Notes: generated from the sequence alone by a model not told the origin. A stretch of 64,000 bases of DNA from CAVVIG01 sp050249955 (GCA_050249955.1 JBFWPN010000001.1:372001-436000); one strand, 5' to 3'. Shown: positions 53,117 through 61,487, counted from the stretch's first letter. Made by a program: numbers and translations.

Positions 53117-54349
53117 ATGTCCGTCCTCGACCGCTTCCTCCGCTACGTCCAGATCGACACCCAGTCCGACGAGAGCTCGACGACCTACCCGAGCACGGCG
53201 AAGCAGTTCGTCCTGCTGCGCGCGCTCGTCGACGAACTGCACGCCATCGGCCTCTCCGATGCCGCGATCGACGAGCATGGCTACGTGATGGCCACCATCC
53301 CGGCCACGACGGCCAAGCCGGGCGTGCCGGTGATCGGCTTCATCGCGCACGTGGACACGTCGCCGGAGATGCCCGGGGCCGGCGTGAAGCCGATCGTCCA
53401 CCGCGCGTGGGACGGGCGCGACATCCTGCTGCCGGACGCGCCAGACGCCGTGCTCCGCCAGACGGAGATCCCTGCGCTCGTCGAGCAGGTCGGACACGAC
53501 ATCGTCACCGCCTCGGGCACGACGCTGCTCGGGGCCGACAACAAGGCGGGGGTCGCCGAGATCGTGACCGCTGCGGAATACCTGGTGCAGCATCCCGAGA
53601 TTCCGCACGGCGCCATCCGGATCGGGTTCACGCCAGACGAGGAGGTCGGCCGGGGAACGCTGCACTTCGACGTGCAGAAGTTCGGCGCCTCGTGCGCGTA
53701 CACGATGGACGGCGGTCTCCGCGGTGAGGTCGAGGTGGAGAGCTTCTCCGCCGACGCGATGACGCTCACCTTCCACGGCTTCAACACGCATCCCGGCTAC
53801 GCCAAGGGTCGGATGGTGAATGCGATCAAGGTGGCGGCCTCGTTCATCGACAGCCTCCCGCAGCACACGCTGTCGCCGGAGACGACCGAGGGGATGGAGG
53901 GGTTCGTCCACCCCTACAGCGTGAGCAGTTCGGTCGAGAAGACCAGCGTCAAGCTGATCATCCGCGACTTCGACACGTGGGGCCTCCAGGAGAAGGCACG
54001 GATGCTCGAAGCCCTGGCCGAGAAGGCCGTGCATCGTCATCCAGGATCGCGGGTCGAGATCGAGCTCGTCGAGCAGTACCGCAACATGAAGGAAGTGCTG
54101 GACACCCGTCCCGAGATCGCAGAGTACGCCGAGGAGGCGGTCCGTCGCGCCGGGCTCGAGGTGCGTCGGCGCTCGATCCGCGGCGGCACCGACGGCTCGC
54201 GTCTGTCGTTCATGGGCCTGCCGACACCGAACATCTTCGCGGGCGAGCACAACTTCCACTCCCGACTCGAGTGGGTGTCGGTGCAGGACATGGAGAAGGC
54301 CGTTGAGGTGATCGTGCACCTGGCGCGCATCTGGGAGGAGCGCGCCTGA
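53117..54349 (+). CDS. pepT: Peptidase T (tripeptide aminopeptidase)
   Basis: PepT is a cytoplasmic two-zinc M20-family enzyme that removes the N-terminal residue of tripeptides. The 410-aa length is typical. The zinc-site motifs are GFIAHVDTSPE (His and Asp), LGADNKAGVAEI (bridging Asp), FTPDEEVGRGT (catalytic Glu pair), MDGG and, near the end, AGEHNFHSRLEW. A lid/dimerisation domain with FHGFNTHPGYAKGRMVNAIK lies between. TAGCAT ends 6 nt before the ATG, giving a leaderless mRNA. Confidence 0.96.
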   Translation: MSVLDRFLRYVQIDTQSDESSTTYPSTAKQFVLLRALVDELHAIGLSDAAIDEHGYVMATIPATTAKPGVPVIGFIAHVDTSPEMPGAGVKPIVHRAWDGRDILLPDAPDAVLRQTEIPALVEQVGHDIVTASGTTLLGADNKAGVAEIVTAAEYLVQHPEIPHGAIRIGFTPDEEVGRGTLHFDVQKFGASCAYTMDGGLRGEVEVESFSADAMTLTFHGFNTHPGYAKGRMVNAIKVAASFIDSLPQHTLSPETTEGMEGFVHPYSVSSSVEKTSVKLIIRDFDTWGLQEKARMLEALAEKAVHRHPGSRVEIELVEQYRNMKEVLDTRPEIAEYAEEAVRRAGLEVRRRSIRGGTDGSRLSFMGLPTPNIFAGEHNFHSRLEWVSVQDMEKAVEVIVHLARIWEERA

Positions 54350-54371
54350 CAGGGCACCACGAGCCGGGCGC

Positions 54372-54590
54372 CTAGCGCTTCTTCGCGGTGCGCCGCTTCG
54401 CAGTGCCCTTCCGGGCGGATGTCCGCCGCGGCACCTTTGCGCCGGCCTCACGGGCCTCGCTGAGCCCGATGGCGATGGCCTGCTTGCGGCTGGTGACCTT
54501 CCGACCCGATCCCGAACGCAGCGTCCCGGCCTTCCGCTCGCGCATGGCCGTGGCCACCTTCTCCTGTGCCTTCTTCCCGTATTTCGCCAT
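54372..54590 (-). CDS. Small basic protein, DUF6496-like
   Basis: The 72-aa protein starts MAKYGKKAQEKVATAM and continues with KVTSRKQAIAIGLSEAREAGAKVP, the pattern of DUF6496 proteins; the C-terminus is a Lys/Arg/Thr-rich tail. Function is not known; the basic composition suggests nucleic-acid binding. The start is fixed by AGGAGGGG five bases before the ATG; an upstream in-frame codon at 54629 would span this site and is rejected. It converges on pepT and is divergent from the SYLF gene, next to other stress-type genes. Confidence 0.85.
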   Translation of the reverse strand: MAKYGKKAQEKVATAMRERKAGTLRSGSGRKVTSRKQAIAIGLSEAREAGAKVPRRTSARKGTAKRRTAKKR

Positions 54591-54703
54591 TACCCCTCCT
54601 GTCCGTCCCGACGGTTCTGGCCGTCCCATCCGTCCCGCGACGCCCCGGCCCCCGTGTTAGGCTTCCACCGTGCGACCGGCCAACGCGCCGGGGAGGAACC
54701 ATC

Positions 54704-55369
54704 ATGCGAAGACTCATGGCTGCCGCGCTGGGTGCGGCCCTGGCCGTGGCGCCGCTGTCAGCGGCACTCTCCACGGCCGAAACGAAGCGGATCGAAGATG
54801 CCGCCACGGTGCTGCGGGAGCTGCACGCGGCTCCCGATCAGGACGTACCGCTCGACCTCTGGGGCAAGGCGTCCTGCGTGCTCGTGGTGCCCGCCCTGAA
54901 GAAGGCCGCCTTCATCGTCGGCGGCGAGTATGGCAAGGGGCTCATGAGCTGCCGGCGGCCCGGTGGCTGGAGCCCGCCCGTGTTCATGCGCCTCGGGAAG
55001 GGCAGCTGGGGCCTGCAGTTCGGGGCGCAGACCGTCGACCTCGTCCTGCTGGTGATGAACGACAAGGGCATCGACAAGCTGCTGAAGAACCGGGTGTCGC
55101 TCGGCGCGGAAGCCTCGATCGCCGCCGGTCCGGTCGGACGTGACGCGCGGGCCGCCACCGACCTGCAGATGCGGGCGGAGATCCTCTCCTATTCCCGCAC
55201 CCAGGGGGTCTTCGCGGGGCTCAACCTTTCGGGCGGCGTGCTCCGGCCGGACACCGACGACAACGCCGACCTCTACGGCAAGGGGATCACCGCGCGTGAC
55301 ATCCTGCTCGACGGTCGCGTGCAGCTCCCCGGAGTCGCGCGCACCTTCGTCGACGCCCTGAACCGCTAG
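54704..55369 (+). CDS. SYLF/YSC84-domain lipid-binding protein
   Basis: SYLF (DUF500) proteins bind membranes. The 221-aa protein has a signal peptide (residues 1-24) and the single domain with ASCVLVVPALKKAAFIVGGEYGKG, SWGLQFGAQTVDLVLLVMND and the late AEILSYSRTQGVFAGLNLSGGVL motif. It is a normal-length secreted member. The ATG has GGGGAGGA about 7 nt upstream. It converges on the DUF892 gene across a hairpin. Confidence 0.92.
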   Translation: MRRLMAAALGAALAVAPLSAALSTAETKRIEDAATVLRELHAAPDQDVPLDLWGKASCVLVVPALKKAAFIVGGEYGKGLMSCRRPGGWSPPVFMRLGKGSWGLQFGAQTVDLVLLVMNDKGIDKLLKNRVSLGAEASIAAGPVGRDARAATDLQMRAEILSYSRTQGVFAGLNLSGGVLRPDTDDNADLYGKGITARDILLDGRVQLPGVARTFVDALNR

Positions 55370-55380
55370 CAGCCTGCCAG

Positions 55381-55437
55381 CCCGCAAGCACGAAGGGCGC
55401 GTCGGCCATACGCCGGGTGCGCTTCGCGCTTGCGCGG
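55381..55437. terminator. Long imperfect hairpin between convergent genes
   Basis: CGCAAGC-A-CGAAG (55383-55395 region) pairs with CTTCG-C-GCTTGCG (55422-55434 region) with one mismatch, and CCCG/CGGG extends the base across a bulge. It sits between the convergent SYLF and DUF892 genes and probably stops transcription from both sides. Confidence 0.5.
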
Positions 55438-55459
55438 GCGGCAGTTCCGCCTTCCGGGA

Positions 55460-56086
55460 CTAGCGGCCCCGCTTCCGTCCCCGGTCGGCCGCCTGCTGGC
55501 GGCTGGCCGCTGCCCCGCCGCGCGCCGCCCGGGTCTGCGCCCCACGTGCGAGCCTGACCGGTGGCTCGTCGGCCTCCTCCTCGTCATCCTCCGTGTCCGC
55601 CGCGGCCTGGTTCACGTAGCTCTCGGCGATTGCGGTGAGGCGCTGGTCGGTTTCCTTCTCCTCGTCCAGCGTGTCCTCGAAGAGCGACGCCACCTCGCTG
55701 TGCCCGAGCAGGTTCGCCCAGACGCGCAGCGTGCCGTATGACGCGATCTCGTAGTGCTCCACCTTCTGCGCAGCCGCGATCATGAGCGCGTCGCGCGTGT
55801 CATCGTCTTCCGCCTCGGCCATCATCTCCTGGCCTTCCTTGATCAGGTTCTGCATGCCGACGCACTTCTTGCCCCGCGCAGGCATCTCCAGCATCTCGAA
55901 CACCTGCTCGAGCCGTTCGATCTGCTGCTCGGTCTGCTGCAGGTGGTCCTCGAAGGCGGTGCGCAGTTCGTCGTTGCCCGCCTTCTTGATCAGGCGCGGG
56001 AGCGCCTTCGTGATCTGCTTCTCCGCGTCGTAGATGTCCTTGAGTTCGTCCTGGAACAGGCTTTCGAGTGAGTCGATGCCGGCCAT
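55460..56086 (-). CDS. Ferritin-like DUF892 (YciE/YciF-type) protein
   Basis: DUF892 proteins are four-helix ferritin-like proteins linked to stress responses. The 208-aa protein has the family start SLESLFQDELKDIYDAEKQI and the acidic helices with FEDHLQQTEQQIERLEQVFE, QKVEHYEIASYGTLR and DEEKETDQRL that carry the metal ligands. A 45-residue acidic-then-basic low-complexity tail (TEDDEEEADEPP, then Arg/Ala-rich) is extra. The ATG is preceded by GGAGG 10 nt upstream. Confidence 0.93.
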   Translation of the reverse strand: MAGIDSLESLFQDELKDIYDAEKQITKALPRLIKKAGNDELRTAFEDHLQQTEQQIERLEQVFEMLEMPARGKKCVGMQNLIKEGQEMMAEAEDDDTRDALMIAAAQKVEHYEIASYGTLRVWANLLGHSEVASLFEDTLDEEKETDQRLTAIAESYVNQAAADTEDDEEEADEPPVRLARGAQTRAARGGAAASRQQAADRGRKRGR

Positions 56087-56382
56087 GTGTGCAATGCCTC
56101 CGTGATACGGGTGAGCCGTCTGTGTGGTCACGTGCGGCGTAGCAAGACCCGTGCGCACCGGCGAGAACAGGTGAGGTGCCCTCCGCGCAGATGCGGCCAG
56201 CCTCGCGAAACAGGCCACACCTCCACGGTTCACCCACCGCGGCCACGACCCGCCTGCACAGTGAACTCGACTGACCTGTCCTGTTGGTGGGCACACAACG
56301 TGCACTTTTGCGACGTGAAGCGCGAGCACCGACGTGCACGTGAGGTGAAACGAGATGGACACATTCAAGGAGGGAAGCTGAG
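56087..56382. other. Intergenic region between divergent DUF892 and surface-protein genes
   Basis: About 300 bases with no convincing gene. It must contain the promoters of both neighbours, but no clear -10/-35 pair stands out. Several GTGCAC palindromes occur (for example near 56300 and 56335), and AAGGAGG precedes the plus-strand gene. Confidence 0.5.
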
Positions 56383-57381
56383 ATGCGTGCAGTGAGAAGG
56401 TTGTTCTGCGCGGTCGTGCTGACTGCGTTCCTGGCGCCGGCCGCCGGTGCTGATGAATACACCAAACAGACGTTCCTCACCTTCAGCGGACCCGTGCAGC
56501 TGCCCGGTCTGACGCTACCCGCCGGCACCTACCAGTTCAAGCTGGCGGACCCCGCTTCGGGGCGTCGCACGCTGCAGGTGTGGGACAAGGACGGCGCCAC
56601 CCTGTTCGCCACGCTGCTCACCATCCCGGATCAGCGGATGACCCCGACGAACGAACCGGTGGTGATGTTCAACGAGACGGCGAGCGGCGACGCGCAGCCC
56701 ATCAGGGCCTGGTTCTACCCCAACGAAACCTACGGGATGGAGTTCGTCTACCCGAAGGATCAGGCCACTCGCATCGCAAGGGCCACGGGGCAGCCGGTCC
56801 TCTCCTTCGATGACGATGAGAAGAAGGACGAGGACGGGTACAGGGCGGCGCACGTCGGGCGGGTCGATGCGAGCGGGACCATGGTCGACGCCGACCGTCC
56901 CTCCGACGTGACCCCGTCGAGCACCGCCTCGGCACAGCCCGGTGCGACCACGACGACCGGTGCCGCAACGACGACGGCGGACCGCACGTCGCAGGCGGCC
57001 GACACGGCGGGCGCGGCCGGACGCACGACCTCGCAGAACGCCCAGGCCGAGCGGAACACCGCCGAGCGGAACGCCGACGCCATGCCGTCGGCATCTGCCA
57101 GCCGTGCGAACTCGACGGATGTGACGCGTGCGCAGGCGCCAGCCGCACCTGCCACGCGGAGCGAGGCGAACCGCGACAACATCCCGAACCAGGCCGTGGG
57201 CACCAGCGGATCGTCGGCGCAATCGGCGAACACCCGCCAGCCGGCGCAGGCCGGGGCTGGTGCACGAGAGCTTCCGCGCACGGCCGGGAGTTCCGCGCTG
57301 ATCCCGGTGTTCGGACTCCTGTCACTTGCGGGTGCCTTCGTCATCCGCTCGCTCCGTCCACGCAGCGGCGCGTCGCGGTAG
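56383..57381 (+). CDS. Secreted surface protein with C-terminal LPRTA sorting signal
   Basis: The 332-aa protein has a signal peptide (residues 1-23, AAGADE), a conserved beta domain (residues 25-130: FLTFSGPVQLPGLTLPAGTYQFKL and FYPNETYGMEFVYPKD) typical of an acidobacterial secreted family, and a long Thr/Ala/Ser/Asn-rich low-complexity stalk (about 165-295). The C-terminus has the tripartite layout of a sortase substrate: LPRTA (297-301), a hydrophobic helix (ALIPVFGLLSLAGAFVI) and Arg residues. A class D-like sortase is encoded two genes downstream. The ATG has AAGGAGG upstream. Confidence 0.85.
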   Translation: MRAVRRLFCAVVLTAFLAPAAGADEYTKQTFLTFSGPVQLPGLTLPAGTYQFKLADPASGRRTLQVWDKDGATLFATLLTIPDQRMTPTNEPVVMFNETASGDAQPIRAWFYPNETYGMEFVYPKDQATRIARATGQPVLSFDDDEKKDEDGYRAAHVGRVDASGTMVDADRPSDVTPSSTASAQPGATTTTGAATTTADRTSQAADTAGAAGRTTSQNAQAERNTAERNADAMPSASASRANSTDVTRAQAPAAPATRSEANRDNIPNQAVGTSGSSAQSANTRQPAQAGAGARELPRTAGSSALIPVFGLLSLAGAFVIRSLRPRSGASR

Positions 57382-57454
57382 CTGCGCCGGGCAGGGCGTC
57401 ACGGGGCACCTCCCGTGCCGCCCTGGCTCGGCCGGGCGCGGGGAGGATCCTCCG

Positions 57455-58360
57455 GTGCGGCATTCATGGCTTCGCCCTGCGGTGTGTCTCGCAAGTGCGC
57501 TGGCAGCACACGCCGCGTACGCCCAGTCCCCGACCTTCAGGAGCCACTCCAGCGAGCTGGTCGTGCTGCCGGTCACCGTGACCGACCGCGAGGGCCGCCT
57601 CGTGCCGGACCTGGAACCGACGCACTTCACGGTCTACGACAACGGACGCGCGCAGGCCATCGCGGCCTTCAGCCGCGACGACGCGCCGGTCAGCATCGCG
57701 CTGGTGATCGACAACTCGGGCAGCATGCGCCCGAAGCTGGGTGAGGTGATGGCGGCGGCGCTCGCGTTCGCGCGGGAGAGCCATCCCGAGGACGACCTGC
57801 GCATCGTGGAGTTCAACGACCGTGTCCGCGATCCACTCGAGGGGGCGACGGTCGGGGCCTCGGACATGCGCGGGCTCGAGGCCGCGCTGCGGACGCTGCG
57901 GCCCGAGGGACAGACCGCCCTCTACGACGCACTGCTGTATGGACTCGAGCAACTGGACGACACGTCGCATGCGCGCCGTGTGCTGGTGCTGATGAGCGAC
58001 GGCGCCGACAACGCCAGTCGAGCCACGCTCGATCTGGTCCTCGATCGCGCGCGCCGGTCGGACGTCACCATCTACACCATCGGCCTCTTCGATGCAGACG
58101 CACGCGACAGGAACCCAGGGGTGCTCGCCGCGCTCGCGAAGGCCACGGGCGGCGAGCGCTTCCTCCCGAAGTCGCCGGGGCCGCTGCTGGCCGCGTGCCA
58201 GCGGATTGCCCGGGAGATCAGGAGCAGCTACACCATCGGGTTCACGCCACCCGAACGCGATGGACGGTACCACGGCGTTCGGGTGGAACTGACGGGCGAG
58301 GCGCGGCGTGGGCGGCGCGTGCGGACCAGGCCCGGCTACGTCTCGGGACTTCAGGACTGA
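57455..58360 (+). CDS. Secreted VWFA-domain protein (acidobacterial type)
   Basis: The 301-aa protein has a signal peptide (residues 1-23, AYAQ), a short strand region LVVLPVTVTDREGRLVPDLEPTHFTVYDNG characteristic of the acidobacterial VWFA family, and a von Willebrand A domain with an intact metal-ion-dependent adhesion site: DNSGSM starting at D86, and the later Thr and Asp residues (GQTALYDALLYG, LMSDGADNAS). The GTG start has GGAGGA upstream. It lies between the LPRTA protein and the sortase, 2 nt before the sortase start, so it is probably cotranscribed with it. Confidence 0.92.
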   Translation: MRHSWLRPAVCLASALAAHAAYAQSPTFRSHSSELVVLPVTVTDREGRLVPDLEPTHFTVYDNGRAQAIAAFSRDDAPVSIALVIDNSGSMRPKLGEVMAAALAFARESHPEDDLRIVEFNDRVRDPLEGATVGASDMRGLEAALRTLRPEGQTALYDALLYGLEQLDDTSHARRVLVLMSDGADNASRATLDLVLDRARRSDVTIYTIGLFDADARDRNPGVLAALAKATGGERFLPKSPGPLLAACQRIAREIRSSYTIGFTPPERDGRYHGVRVELTGEARRGRRVRTRPGYVSGLQD

Positions 58361-58362
58361 GC

Positions 58363-59010
58363 ATGCAGAGACCACACATGAGTGAACCTGGCAGGAGTGT
58401 CACCCCGATGGATGCGCGAGTGCGGTCCGCCTGGTTCTGGGCCGAGCGGGCGCTCTTTCTCGTCGCGTTCATCCTGGGCACCTGGACACTGCTCGACGCC
58501 GCCGAGGCGCATTTCTACGCGTCGCTGCCGGTCCCCACCGCAACCCAGGCCACCGTCGCACTACCGGGTGATCCGGGCGACGGCGTGGTTGGCACCGGCA
58601 CGCCGGCCTCATTGCAGCCAGGCTCGTGGGTAGCCCGTATCCAGATTCCGTCAATCGGGCTGGATGCCACGGTGATCGAGGGCAGCACCGACGAGATGCT
58701 GGCTCGGGCTGCCGGTCACATCGAGTACACGCCACTGCCTGGACGCGGGGGCAACGTCGGCATCGCCGGCCACCGCGACACCACGTTCCGTCCGCTCCGG
58801 CAGGTGCAGCCCGGACACGCGTTGCGCCTGGTCACCGCGAACGGCACGTTCGAGTACCGCGTGGATCGCACGATGGTCGTGAACCCGGACGCCGTGCATG
58901 TCCTGGATCCCACCGACAGGCCAACCGTGACGCTGGTGACCTGCTATCCGTTCACCTTCGTGGGACGGGCGCCGAAGCGGTTCATCGTGCAGGCATCGCG
59001 CGTCGAATGA
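58363..59010 (+). CDS. Class D-like sortase
   Basis: Sortases cleave LPxT-type signals and join the protein to an amine. The 215-aa protein has an N-terminal membrane anchor (about residues 22-45), a spacer, and the sortase beta-barrel with catalytic His137 (GIAGHRDT), Cys194 (TLVTCYPF) and Arg206 (PKRFIV). The TLxTCxPF context is typical of class D/E enzymes, whose signals include LPxTA. The ATG at 58363 has CAGGA upstream; in-frame ATGs at 58378 and 58408 are alternatives. The LPRTA protein two genes upstream is the obvious candidate substrate. Confidence 0.92.
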   Translation: MQRPHMSEPGRSVTPMDARVRSAWFWAERALFLVAFILGTWTLLDAAEAHFYASLPVPTATQATVALPGDPGDGVVGTGTPASLQPGSWVARIQIPSIGLDATVIEGSTDEMLARAAGHIEYTPLPGRGGNVGIAGHRDTTFRPLRQVQPGHALRLVTANGTFEYRVDRTMVVNPDAVHVLDPTDRPTVTLVTCYPFTFVGRAPKRFIVQASRVE

Positions 59011-59061
59011 CGGGATTGCATCGGGTGAGGTGCCCGTGAGGCAGATGGGCGAGAGGCAGGT

Positions 59062-59091
59062 GGGGACGCGGAGCGATGCCCCTGCGTCCCC
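59062..59091. terminator. Hairpin between convergent sortase and lectin-domain genes
   Basis: GGGGACGC (59062-59069) pairs with GCGTCCCC (59084-59091) around a 14-nt loop, between two convergent stops. It may end transcription from both sides; no T-run follows. Confidence 0.5.
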
Positions 59092-59106
59092 CTCGCCGGA
59101 CGGGCC

Positions 59107-59922
59107 CTAGCGGCCGAGGCGGGTGATGGCCACCGTGAACTGGCCATCGTTGTCGGCGTGATGGTCGTCGTTGACACCGAGCTGCAGCCGGCCGTTCGCA
59201 GGCATCGGCACCGGCGACGTGTTGGTCGACACCAGGAACGGCGCCCCGTTGCCCACCCTCGCGATCAGGGCACCCACCTGGGCACTGGGCAGCGGCAGGC
59301 GTCCGCCCGGCTGGATGGGTGAACCACCGACTCCGGAACTCGCCCCCTCGGCCACCTTGATGTCGCCCGACGCGTTGAACTGAATCTGCTCACCACGACG
59401 CACCGTGATGCCCGTGTCGGTCCAGAGCTGCCGGGCAGGCACGCTGATCGTCTGCGCACCAGCCGGTATCTGCTGGGCCTGGCCCGATGTGGCCACGGCC
59501 TGCGAGCCGGCGCCGCGGCTCAGGTGGACCTGTGCGACATCGTTCGAGGTCAGGTCACGCTGGCCTGAGGGGGTGTCGATCGTCAGCCGCAGGGGACGCG
59601 TGCCGCCCACGTCGGACAGGCGGCCTTCGAGTACCTGCCCGTTCCGCATCACGACCACCGACTGCCCGCTGTTGATCCGATTCTGTGCATCGGCCGGGAT
59701 CGGGCCGACCGCAAACTCGACCGCAGCCACGTCGCCGGTCGGGATGGTGCGATCCTGCCCATTCACGCGCACCGCGAAGCCGGACGCGTTCATGTCGATC
59801 AGCTCTGCACTGATCCGCTCCCCGCTCTTCATCACGATCGTCGACGGCTCCTGAGCCTGCACCAGCATGCCGCCCATGAGCCCGGATGCCACGAGCGTTG
59901 CCACAATCCCCAGTTTCCTCAT
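59107..59922 (-). CDS. Secreted protein with PA-IL (LecA)-like C-terminal domain
   Basis: The 271-aa protein has a signal peptide (residues 1-23, VQAQ), an N-terminal beta domain (about 28-140) and a C-terminal domain with VPARQLWTDTGITVRRGEQIQFNASGDI and the NDDHHADNDGQFTVAI end. This matches the PA-IL/LecA galactose-lectin fold used in many acidobacterial and proteobacterial secreted proteins. The metal-binding acidic residues are present near NDDHHADN. Sugar binding is possible but not shown. The ATG has GGGGAG upstream, and the gene is divergent from the signal peptidase gene. Confidence 0.83.
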   Translation of the reverse strand: MRKLGIVATLVASGLMGGMLVQAQEPSTIVMKSGERISAELIDMNASGFAVRVNGQDRTIPTGDVAAVEFAVGPIPADAQNRINSGQSVVVMRNGQVLEGRLSDVGGTRPLRLTIDTPSGQRDLTSNDVAQVHLSRGAGSQAVATSGQAQQIPAGAQTISVPARQLWTDTGITVRRGEQIQFNASGDIKVAEGASSGVGGSPIQPGGRLPLPSAQVGALIARVGNGAPFLVSTNTSPVPMPANGRLQLGVNDDHHADNDGQFTVAITRLGR

Positions 59923-59996
59923 GTGTACTCTCCCCTTCCTGCAGCTGATGTGTGCAACGTGGGTGCCACGCTAGTGGTATCCTGAAGCCCACTGGC

Positions 59997-60791
59997 ATGG
60001 ACGAAACGGCCCTTCCCTCGGCCCGACACGAGTCGATTGACGCCGATCCGGCAGCAGTGCCCGAATCCCCCGCGCTCCCGGTCACGCTCGAGGCCGATGC
60101 GGCGTTGCCGTCCGACTCGACGCACCCGGCGGTCGACAGCGCCATGCGTGTGGAGTCCGCTCCCCTGACCGATGTGCCGCCGACCGTCGTCGTGTCTGAC
60201 GGCGGCGCAGAGGCCGCTGCAGTGCCAGCCGTCGATGCTGCGCCCCCCGCGGACCGCCCGCGCGCACGGCCGCTCCAGCGGATCGTCGCGGAGATGGTGG
60301 CCGGCGTGCAAACGCTCTTCTCCGCCGCCGTGTACGCGACCCTCATTGTGACCTTCGGCTTCCAGGTGGCGCGCGTGGACGGCCGCAGCATGGCGCCCAC
60401 GCTCGAGGATCACGATCGGCTGATCGTGAACAAGCTGGTCTACGAGGTGGGCAACCCACGCCCCGGCGACATCGTGATGCTCTACTACCCGCTGAACCCG
60501 GACAAGATGTTCGTGAAGCGGGTGATTGCCAGCGAAGGCGACGTCGTCCGGATCGTCGACGGTCACGTCTACGTGAACGACGTCCCGCTGCACGACGACT
60601 ATGTCCCCGAGGAGTTCCGGAGCCACGACGACTGGGGGCCCACGGTCATCCAGCAGGGCTACTACTTCGTGATGGGCGACCACCGGAACAACAGCTCGGA
60701 CAGCCGCCACTGGGGCCAGGTGCCGAAGAAGTACATCGTCGGCAAGGTGAAGGTGCGGTGGTGGCCGCTCCAGGACGCTCGAATCTTCTGA
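59997..60791 (+). CDS. lepB: Signal peptidase I with long N-terminal extension
   Basis: LepB removes signal peptides of secreted proteins at the membrane. The 264-aa protein has the catalytic dyad Ser131 (VDGRSMAP) and Lys174 (FVKRVIASEGD), followed by the conserved GDHRNNSSDSRHWG box. A single transmembrane helix (about residues 107-125) precedes it. The first 100 residues are an Ala/Pro/Asp/Glu-rich low-complexity tail, much longer than in most family members. A TATCCT element lies 13 nt upstream of the ATG. The PilZ gene follows 7 nt later. Confidence 0.94.
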   Translation: MDETALPSARHESIDADPAAVPESPALPVTLEADAALPSDSTHPAVDSAMRVESAPLTDVPPTVVVSDGGAEAAAVPAVDAAPPADRPRARPLQRIVAEMVAGVQTLFSAAVYATLIVTFGFQVARVDGRSMAPTLEDHDRLIVNKLVYEVGNPRPGDIVMLYYPLNPDKMFVKRVIASEGDVVRIVDGHVYVNDVPLHDDYVPEEFRSHDDWGPTVIQQGYYFVMGDHRNNSSDSRHWGQVPKKYIVGKVKVRWWPLQDARIF

Positions 60792-60798
60792 CATCCCC

Positions 60799-61464
60799 GT
60801 GGTTGATCACGCCGTCCTGATTGCAGCCGCGGATCTGCTGCCCGCACTGAAGGCCCGCCTTGCCGCGGAGGTCCGCGACCTCACCGCGTTCACGGATGCG
60901 GAGGCGCTGCGCGCGCTCGAGGTCATCACGACGAAGCGACCGGGCACCGTCCTGCTCGAGAAGCGGTTCGCAGCGACGCCACGTGGTGCGGCGCTCATCA
61001 ATCGCATCAAGGCCGACCCCTCGCTGGTCGACACGCGGATCGATGTGCTCGCGCCAGACGGCCAGGCCGACGGGGCCGGCGCCACGCCGCCAGCGGCCGC
61101 GGCCCCCCCGGCGGCGGTCCCGCCGCCGCAGCTCGACTACCGCGGCACACGCCGTGCGCCGCGCGTCAACATGCCCGACACCTGCGAACTGTTGGTCGAC
61201 GGCAACCGCGGCACCATCGTAGACCTCTCCACGCTCGGGGCACAGCTGCTGACGGCCACGGTCCTCAAGCCGAACCAGCGCGTCAGGGTGTCGCTCGCCG
61301 ACGATGTGGCGACGATGCGCTGCAGCGCAACGGTGGTGTGGGCCTCGTTCGAGATTCCGAAGGGGTCGACCCCGCGGTATCGCGCCGGGCTCGAGTTCAT
61401 CGAGCCCGACACGACGGCCGTGGACGCCTACATCGGGCGGCATCCACAGCCCGCGAAGTCCTGA
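60799..61464 (+). CDS. PilZ-domain protein with receiver-like N-terminus
   Basis: PilZ domains bind the second messenger c-di-GMP. The 221-aa protein has an N-terminal alpha/beta region (about 1-90) that resembles a receiver fold without the phospho-Asp site, an Ala/Pro linker, and a PilZ domain with RRAPR (RxxxR) and DLSTLGA (DxSxxG), so the ligand residues are intact. It follows lepB by 7 nt in the same unit. It may link cyclic-di-GMP to export or surface display, which is inference from position. Confidence 0.88.
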   Translation: MVDHAVLIAAADLLPALKARLAAEVRDLTAFTDAEALRALEVITTKRPGTVLLEKRFAATPRGAALINRIKADPSLVDTRIDVLAPDGQADGAGATPPAAAAPPAAVPPPQLDYRGTRRAPRVNMPDTCELLVDGNRGTIVDLSTLGAQLLTATVLKPNQRVRVSLADDVATMRCSATVVWASFEIPKGSTPRYRAGLEFIEPDTTAVDAYIGRHPQPAKS

Positions 61465-61470
61465 GCGGAC

Positions 61471-61487
61471 CTCGCCTAGAGGGCGAG
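61471..61487. terminator. Small hairpin between PilZ and purA, overlapping purA stop
   Basis: CTCGCC (61471-61476) pairs with GGCGAG (61482-61487) around TAGAG; the loop contains the purA stop. It is short and may be coincidental, but it lies at the junction of two convergent genes. Confidence 0.3.

Noticed and set aside
56087..56395. Plus-strand 102-codon frame in the spacer before the LPRTA protein.
   Set aside because: Cys/Arg/His-rich composition, no ribosome-binding site or -10 pattern, and overlap with the start of a well-supported gene.
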